This document shows, piece after piece, positions 24,916 to 28,753 of a DNA stretch of 28,753 nt (position 1 is its first letter; the number at the start of each line of letters is the position of its first letter). The stretch spans positions 1 through 28,753 of IMG/VR virus record IMGVR_UViG_3300033388_001702. One strand, given 5' to 3'. Under the pieces are notes generated by a model. The model was not told the DNA's origin. It ran no database searches and was given only the letters and a program-made list of their open reading frames with translations. The position numbers and the translations under genes were made by a program. This DNA comes from a virus.

Positions 24916-24939
24916 AATTAAAAATAAAGAAAATAAATT

Positions 24940-25025
24940 ATGGGGAATTCATGAAAGACTATAAGCACGGATAGGTTATTTTTTAACCGAAACCAGATTA
25001 CCCCATCGTCTGTTTTCCGTGCTTA
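24940..25025 (+). other. Structured leader before the gene at 25050, possible pseudoknot
   Basis: Three pairings are seen: 24962-24971 with 25016-25025 (10 bp, perfect, TAAGCACGGA), a small hairpin 24974-24978 with 24984-24988 over a T loop, and 24940-24945 with 25001-25006 (ATGGGG/CCCCAT). The first and third cross, as in a pseudoknot. A seven-codon frame (24951-24974) behind GGGGAA runs through the first arm. No T-run follows, so it is not a plain terminator. Confidence 0.45.
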
Positions 25026-25049
25026 CAATAAATAAAAAGGAATAATAAA

Positions 25050-25358
25050 ATGAAAGATCCATCAGGGCAATTTAACTCAAATATTATACGAGAATCAATC
25101 AAAGCTTTTGGTGTTGTTCCGGTTGCTTATGAAACACTAATTGATTTAACATCTGCATATACCGGGTATATAAATACACATCTAATTATCACTAATAGTT
25201 TAGATGAAGATGTTACCATTAAAATAGGTGATAACGAAATAACAGTTCAAGCTTTTAAAGATACATGGATGGATGGTTTAAGATATGATGGTATTATTCA
25301 ATATAAATATAAAACAGCCCCTTCAACTGAAGGTAGTTTACAAATAGTATGTTATTAA
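25050..25358 (+). CDS. Small beta-rich virion-like protein, family C (paralogue of 27627)
   Basis: A 102-residue protein whose residues about 26-102 align along their whole length with the protein at 27627: LIDLTSAYT..., NSLDEDVTIKIGDNEITV and YDGIIQYKYKTAPSTEGSLQIV are shared with small changes. The pattern suggests a single beta-sandwich. I do not recognise a named family. Its place between fibre genes suggests a fibre or decoration part. Start follows AAAAAGG; the leader upstream is structured. Confidence 0.8.
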   Translation: MKDPSGQFNSNIIRESIKAFGVVPVAYETLIDLTSAYTGYINTHLIITNSLDEDVTIKIGDNEITVQAFKDTWMDGLRYDGIIQYKYKTAPSTEGSLQIVCY

Positions 25359-25367
25359 GGAAATATA

Positions 25368-25736
25368 ATGTCACACGTACAAGATAATAAATTAGTTGCT
25401 TCTGATGTTAATCAAAAAACTTTTTGCGAAGAAGCCACTTTTGCTGATGCTGAAGTAGTGATTAAAAATGCTAAAGCCGGTGACACTTTAACAGAATTTG
25501 AAATAGATGTTAGCATTGTCTTTGATGGGGCTGCTCCACTGGCTAGTATTGGGATTGATTCAAACCACGAAAAATATCTATCGGAGGTACAAAATGATAT
25601 ACTATCAATAGGTACTTATGTGGTAGAAAATACAACAATATTAACTATAAATGAAACTATTAAAGTATATATAACTCCTGATGGATCTACACAAGGGCAA
25701 TTAAGCGCATCTGTAAGATTTTATGATACAGAATAG
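25368..25736 (+). CDS. Small beta-rich virion-like protein, family B, copy 1
   Basis: A 122-residue protein, tandem paralogue of the next gene. The core IKNAKAGDTLTEFEIDVSIVFDGAAPLASIGID..HEKYLSEVQ and the end TIKVYITPDGSTQG.L are shared. The same core occurs at the C-terminus of the protein at 26143 (VTEVFDNDATPATVEIGITG..GKYV), so this is a mobile domain family found both alone and fused. A virion decoration or fibre-tip role is inferred only from context. Start follows AAGGAA. Confidence 0.8.
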   Translation: MSHVQDNKLVASDVNQKTFCEEATFADAEVVIKNAKAGDTLTEFEIDVSIVFDGAAPLASIGIDSNHEKYLSEVQNDILSIGTYVVENTTILTINETIKVYITPDGSTQGQLSASVRFYDTE

Positions 25737-25754
25737 CGAAAATAAGGAAATAAA

Positions 25755-26117
25755 ATGTCAAGAGTGTTACCGAATAAATTAGTACCATCATCAGTCCCTC
25801 AAGAAGATACAGTTGATGTAATATTTTCTGATTCCCCAACGGTTATTAAGAACGCCTTATCTGGGGATACTTTAAGTGAGTTTGAAATAGAAGTTACAAC
25901 AATTTTTGATGGAGCTGCACCAGCGGCAAGCATAGGCATCGACGCCGATCATGAAAAATACTTAACGGAAGCTCAATGTTATCTTTTAAGCAAAGGGAAG
26001 TACATAATTGAAGATACAAATATTCTATCTTCAAATGAAACAATTAAAGTTTACTTAACCCCTGATGGATCTACTCAAGGGGCCTTAACCGCAAAGGTTA
26101 GATATTTGGATACATAA
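25755..26117 (+). CDS. Small beta-rich virion-like protein, family B, copy 2
   Basis: A 120-residue tandem paralogue of the preceding gene: VIKNALSGDTLSEFEIEV, IFDGAAPAASIGIDADHEKYL and ETIKVYLTPDGSTQGALTAKVRYLDT align without gaps in the core. The N-termini and several surface-type positions differ, and the DNA has diverged beyond a recent duplication. Both copies start with MS.V..NKLV. Function unknown; start follows AAGGAA. Confidence 0.8.
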   Translation: MSRVLPNKLVPSSVPQEDTVDVIFSDSPTVIKNALSGDTLSEFEIEVTTIFDGAAPAASIGIDADHEKYLTEAQCYLLSKGKYIIEDTNILSSNETIKVYLTPDGSTQGALTAKVRYLDT

Positions 26118-26142
26118 ACCCTAAAAATAAGGAGGAATAAAA

Positions 26143-26805
26143 ATGGGTGTATGGAAAAATATAATTGGTTTAATAGGCAATACTCTTCAAATGAATTTTA
26201 CTGGTCCTAAAATTGTTGGTAGTAGCACTGATACTGTTACTATTACTAGTAGTACGGATGGTGATGGAAAATTAGTCTCCGTAGCGGCCAATCATGAGTC
26301 GATTGAAGTTTATGATGGAACTTCGAGAACGACAACTATCACAATGGCTGGTAGTGGCGGCGGTGATATCACATTAGTATTACCAAATAATGATGGTGAT
26401 GCTAACAATGCTCTTACGACTGATGGTTCTGGTAATCTTTCTTGGACTGATTTAGATTCTGTTGCTGCTAAAATTTTAACTCTTAATTTTGGTGATGGGG
26501 CGGAGCAAAGTTTGGCTCCATCGGTCGCTGCGCGATACATTGACAGGATAATTATTAAAGTTACTGAGGTTTTCGATAACGATGCAACCCCAGCAACAGT
26601 AGAAATCGGAATAACTGGAACAACTGGTAAATATGTCGCTACTACTGATGTAGACCTTGGTACTGTCGGTATATACAGTGTTGATGTTGCTAATTATGAA
26701 TCTGGTGCTGAAGAACTTCTTGCTACTTTTGTCGCTGGCAGTGCAGCTTCAACGGGTATTGCAGAAATAGTTTTAGTACAATGTTTTCCAACTGTAACTG
26801 CATAA
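26143..26805 (+). CDS. Fibre-like protein: family A N-terminus plus family B C-terminus
   Basis: A 220-residue chimera. Residues 1-48 (VWKNIIGLIGNTLQMNFTGPKIVGSSTDTVTI) match the N-terminal module of the propeller fibre at 23233, probably the part that attaches to the virion. A middle stretch (TITMAGSGGGDITLVLPNND, LTTDGSGNLSWTDLDS) is a common fibre segment. Residues about 108-220 match the family B domain of the two preceding genes (IIIKVTEVFDNDATPATVEIGI, GKYV). Very strong ribosome binding site AAGGAGG. It links the small genes to the fibre system. Confidence 0.8.
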   Translation: MGVWKNIIGLIGNTLQMNFTGPKIVGSSTDTVTITSSTDGDGKLVSVAANHESIEVYDGTSRTTTITMAGSGGGDITLVLPNNDGDANNALTTDGSGNLSWTDLDSVAAKILTLNFGDGAEQSLAPSVAARYIDRIIIKVTEVFDNDATPATVEIGITGTTGKYVATTDVDLGTVGIYSVDVANYESGAEELLATFVAGSAASTGIAEIVLVQCFPTVTA

Positions 26806-26822
26806 TTTAATAATAATATAAT

Positions 26823-26870
26823 TTAAATAACGGTAGCTAATAAAACTTATCGTTGGTTGCCGTTATTTAA
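26823..26870 (+). other. 11-bp inverted repeat upstream of 26936
   Basis: Bases 26823-26833 (TTAAATAACGG) are the reverse complement of 26860-26870, and the stem can extend inward by four pairs with two G-U wobbles. No T-run follows. It may be a weak terminator or a leader structure for the next gene. Confidence 0.45.
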
Positions 26871-26935
26871 CAAACGAAGAAGGTTAGAATTTAAGAATGA
26901 TTGATCGTAAACAATTTAATAGAAAGGGTTGTATT

Positions 26936-27580
26936 ATGAATAAAAAATTAGCAACTATTGTAACTGTTTTATTAGTAACAATGGCTTTCTTTTGCTTATT
27001 CCCTATCAATGAAACCAAATCGAGCAGCGTATCGGACAACGTAAGTACCGGGATAATATTAGAAAGTGTTGCAAGAGTAAAACAAATCGAATGCATAAAT
27101 GCAAATGGATTTAGATTGCCTACGACTAATCCGGCAGTGCTTACAGATTTCGGGTCCGGGTCAGTCCTCGTGTTCGCTGATGAAACAGCGGATTATGATA
27201 ATAGTAGGATGTCGCTTAAAGTACCGAAGGATATAGACTCAACAGTTCAGCCATATCTTCAACTTGATTGGTCCTGCGACGCCGCCACAGACGATATTAA
27301 CGTAAGGTGGGAAATAATATATATATGGCTAGCGGAAGATGAAACAAGTGATGCAACATCAGATGCTACGATCACGGGAGATTATACTATAAGTGATGTA
27401 ACTAAAGGATTGGTCGAGTCCGATATTCAATTATCTAATTTTTTATCTACCGATAAATATTTACATGTAAACATAGCTAGACGTTCTGATGCAACACAAG
27501 ATACTTCTGATGGGCAAAACGCTAATATCTTTGGGGCCTGTTTATATTATACTAAGGATAGGCTTGGTGAACCGTTATAA
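26936..27580 (+). CDS. Exported or membrane-anchored protein with fibre C-terminal domain (family D)
   Basis: The ATG at 26936 has GAAAGGG 7 nt upstream and gives MNKKLATIVTVLLVTMAFFC, a basic start plus hydrophobic segment that looks like a signal peptide or anchor; an in-frame ATG at 26897 would add 13 polar residues and has a poor site. There is no clear lipobox. Residues about 50-214 match the C-terminal domain of the propeller fibre at 23233: KVPKDIDST, LDWSCDAATDDINVRWEIIYIWLA, VNIARRSDA and the closing CLYYTKDRLG. A fibre domain behind an export signal is unusual. Bases about 27100-27300 look richer in G+C than the rest. Confidence 0.78.
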   Translation: MNKKLATIVTVLLVTMAFFCLFPINETKSSSVSDNVSTGIILESVARVKQIECINANGFRLPTTNPAVLTDFGSGSVLVFADETADYDNSRMSLKVPKDIDSTVQPYLQLDWSCDAATDDINVRWEIIYIWLAEDETSDATSDATITGDYTISDVTKGLVESDIQLSNFLSTDKYLHVNIARRSDATQDTSDGQNANIFGACLYYTKDRLGEPL

Positions 27581-27626
27581 TAAAATATTATTTTATAAAC
27601 AAATATAAAACAAGGAGTTAGATAAA

Positions 27627-27905
27627 ATGATAACTGTTAATAAAATTAAAAGTTCCGATGTTGCTTATGGTAGTGTTCCAGCTTCATTAACGGAATTAAT
27701 TGATCTTGGAACCGTGTATACGTATAATCATATTGTAATTATGAGTAGTTTAGATACCAGTGTAACTGTAAAAATAGGGGATAATGAAATAGTTATTCCA
27801 GCTAATAAAAATATTGTGCTTGATAATGTGCCATATAATGGTGTCATAAGTTACAAATATAATTCAGCCCCAGGATCAGGGAATTTAAATATTATATATT
27901 CTTAA
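27627..27905 (+). CDS. Small beta-rich protein, family C (paralogue of 25050)
   Basis: A 92-residue protein with TELIDLGTVYTYNHIVIMSSLDTSVTVKIGDNEI and YNGVISYKYNSAPGSGNLNII, aligned with the protein at 25050 over nearly its whole length. No signal peptide. It is the last gene before the operon terminator. Function unknown; a fibre or decoration role is inferred from its family members. Start follows AAGGAG. Confidence 0.8.
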   Translation: MITVNKIKSSDVAYGSVPASLTELIDLGTVYTYNHIVIMSSLDTSVTVKIGDNEIVIPANKNIVLDNVPYNGVISYKYNSAPGSGNLNIIYS

Positions 27906-27934
27906 TAGTTTTATTATATAAATTTTCTCATTTC

Positions 27935-27976
27935 ATACGGCTTTTCAAGAGGATAAAATGAAAAGCCGTATTTTTT
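27935..27976 (+). terminator. Intrinsic terminator of the late operon
   Basis: A perfect 13-bp stem (27935-27947 with 27959-27971, ATACGGCTTTTCA) with an 11-nt loop, followed by a run of T to 27976. It is the only structure in the window with all the parts of a Rho-independent terminator, and it ends the phage gene series. The next gene's ribosome binding site begins only 8 nt later. Confidence 0.9.
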
Positions 27977-28000
27977 AAATAACAAAAAGGACCAAAAATT

Positions 28001-28753
28001 ATGTTAAAACGACGATATGTTGTAATTATCTGTTTTTTAATTTTACTTGCAGGAATTAGAGAAGTCCAAGGAAAGGAAATAAATGAAATAGAAAAGTGGG
28101 AAACTCGTGGAGAATTTTCTTATGCAAATACTAACGGTATTATTGAAACGCAAACTCTATCAAGTAAAATTGAAACAAAAAAGGAAACAGAAAAAGTTAG
28201 GCATTATATGAATAGTAATATTCAATATGGAGAACATTATAATCATATTAATAATACATATGAGAAGACAGTAAATAAATGGATATTAAATTATAGACAT
28301 GAAAGAATGTTTTCAGAAAAATTATTTTACTTTTCGTCTATTGAATATATCAGAAATGAATTCTCAGGTTATGATTATAATATTTTGGTTGGTCCTGGGT
28401 TGGGTTATGATATTATAAAAACAAAAAAACATTGCCTAAAATCGTTACTATCTACTCTTTATATTTATGATAATTTTAAAGAATTAGAAAATAATAACAA
28501 AGAAGATTCATATAGCTCAGAAAAAATGGCCATTAAGTATATATGGTATATTTCTGAAGATTTTATATTTAAAAATAATATAGATTATTTACATTCATTT
28601 AAAGAAAATAAAAAATATATTATTAATTCTAAAACAATATTTGAAATGAAAATAAATACTGCTATTTCGTTAGGATTAAGTTATATCATAAATTATCAAA
28701 ACAACCCTTCATCTTCATATAAAAATATGAAAAATACAGAAAAGACTTTTTTA
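28001..28753 (+). CDS. DUF481-like outer-membrane protein precursor, 3' end missing
   Basis: The frame is open from ATG 28001 to the last base (251 codons). Residues 1-24 (MLKRRYVVIICFLILLAG...VQG) are a signal peptide. The mature part starts WETRGEFSYANTNGIIETQTL and continues with alternating aromatic strands; FSGYDYNILVGPGLGYDIIKT (about residues 125-145) and TAISLGLSYIINYQNNP near the end fit DUF481 (YdiY-like) proteins, predicted outer-membrane beta-barrels. Since the family ends soon after such a motif, little is probably missing. AAAAAGG lies 10 nt upstream. It may be a phage-carried accessory gene or the first host gene after a prophage. The family call is by pattern. Confidence 0.7.
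   Translation, partial: MLKRRYVVIICFLILLAGIREVQGKEINEIEKWETRGEFSYANTNGIIETQTLSSKIETKKETEKVRHYMNSNIQYGEHYNHINNTYEKTVNKWILNYRHERMFSEKLFYFSSIEYIRNEFSGYDYNILVGPGLGYDIIKTKKHCLKSLLSTLYIYDNFKELENNNKEDSYSSEKMAIKYIWYISEDFIFKNNIDYLHSFKENKKYIINSKTIFEMKINTAISLGLSYIINYQNNPSSSYKNMKNTEKTFL

Noticed and set aside
26897-26935. Earlier ATG for the family D protein
   Set aside because: GAAAGGG lies 7 nt before ATG 26936, which also puts the hydrophobic segment at the N-terminus as expected for export.

Overview
The window is a 28.75 kb stretch of a tailed phage (or prophage) late region, with every gene I can support on the + strand. The gene set is that of a contractile-tailed myovirus: a DUF3383-type tail sheath, a DUF3277-type tail tube, a Gp138-type spike, a gp25-like wedge protein and a baseplate J protein. 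The DNA is very AT-rich by eye, with AGA/ATA/TTA-rich codon use and AAGGAG-like ribosome binding sites. The last gene, cut by the window end, encodes a DUF481-like outer-membrane barrel precursor, which suggests a Gram-negative (diderm) host; the sequence does not fix the genus. No integrase, replication, lysis, tRNA or CRISPR element is visible, so lytic and prophage states cannot be separated.

Layout. Head module (3-6421): the 3' part of the large terminase gene, entered through the C-terminal end of an intein; a DUF1073-type portal with a ChaB-like tail; a DUF2213-type protease fused to a scaffold with its own internal start; a decoration-type protein; a DUF2184-type major capsid protein; and an unknown protein. 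Neck (6434-8400): DUF4054 adaptor, gp10/virion-morphogenesis-like protein, stopper-like protein and neck terminator. Tail (8457-12800): sheath, tube, two chaperone reading frames linked by a likely -1 frameshift, and tape measure. Baseplate (12803-17762, plus 20402-20887): Dit-like protein, Pam3-type plug, hub, spike, an unknown small protein, wedge, J and a DUF2612-type protein. Host-recognition region (17780-27905): three large fibre-like proteins and a series of small beta-rich proteins. A strong intrinsic terminator (27935-27976) closes the phage operon, and the DUF481-like gene follows it directly.

The genes form one tightly packed late operon, with many ATGA or 8-nt overlaps. The head proteins package DNA and build the capsid, the neck proteins close it, sheath/tube/tape measure build the tail, and the baseplate and fibres bind the host.

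The most interesting features are: (1) an intein splice end exactly before the terminase TRW..DD coupling motif; (2) beta-sandwich domains inserted into at least five virion proteins; (3) a fibre built by domain-in-domain insertion, with a lectin-like domain and a seven-bladed propeller each placed inside an FN3 domain; (4) a second seven-unit, 42-residue propeller encoded by nearly identical 126-bp repeats; (5) a 23.2-27.9 kb cassette in which four small domain families recur in different combinations, one of them behind a signal peptide or membrane anchor.
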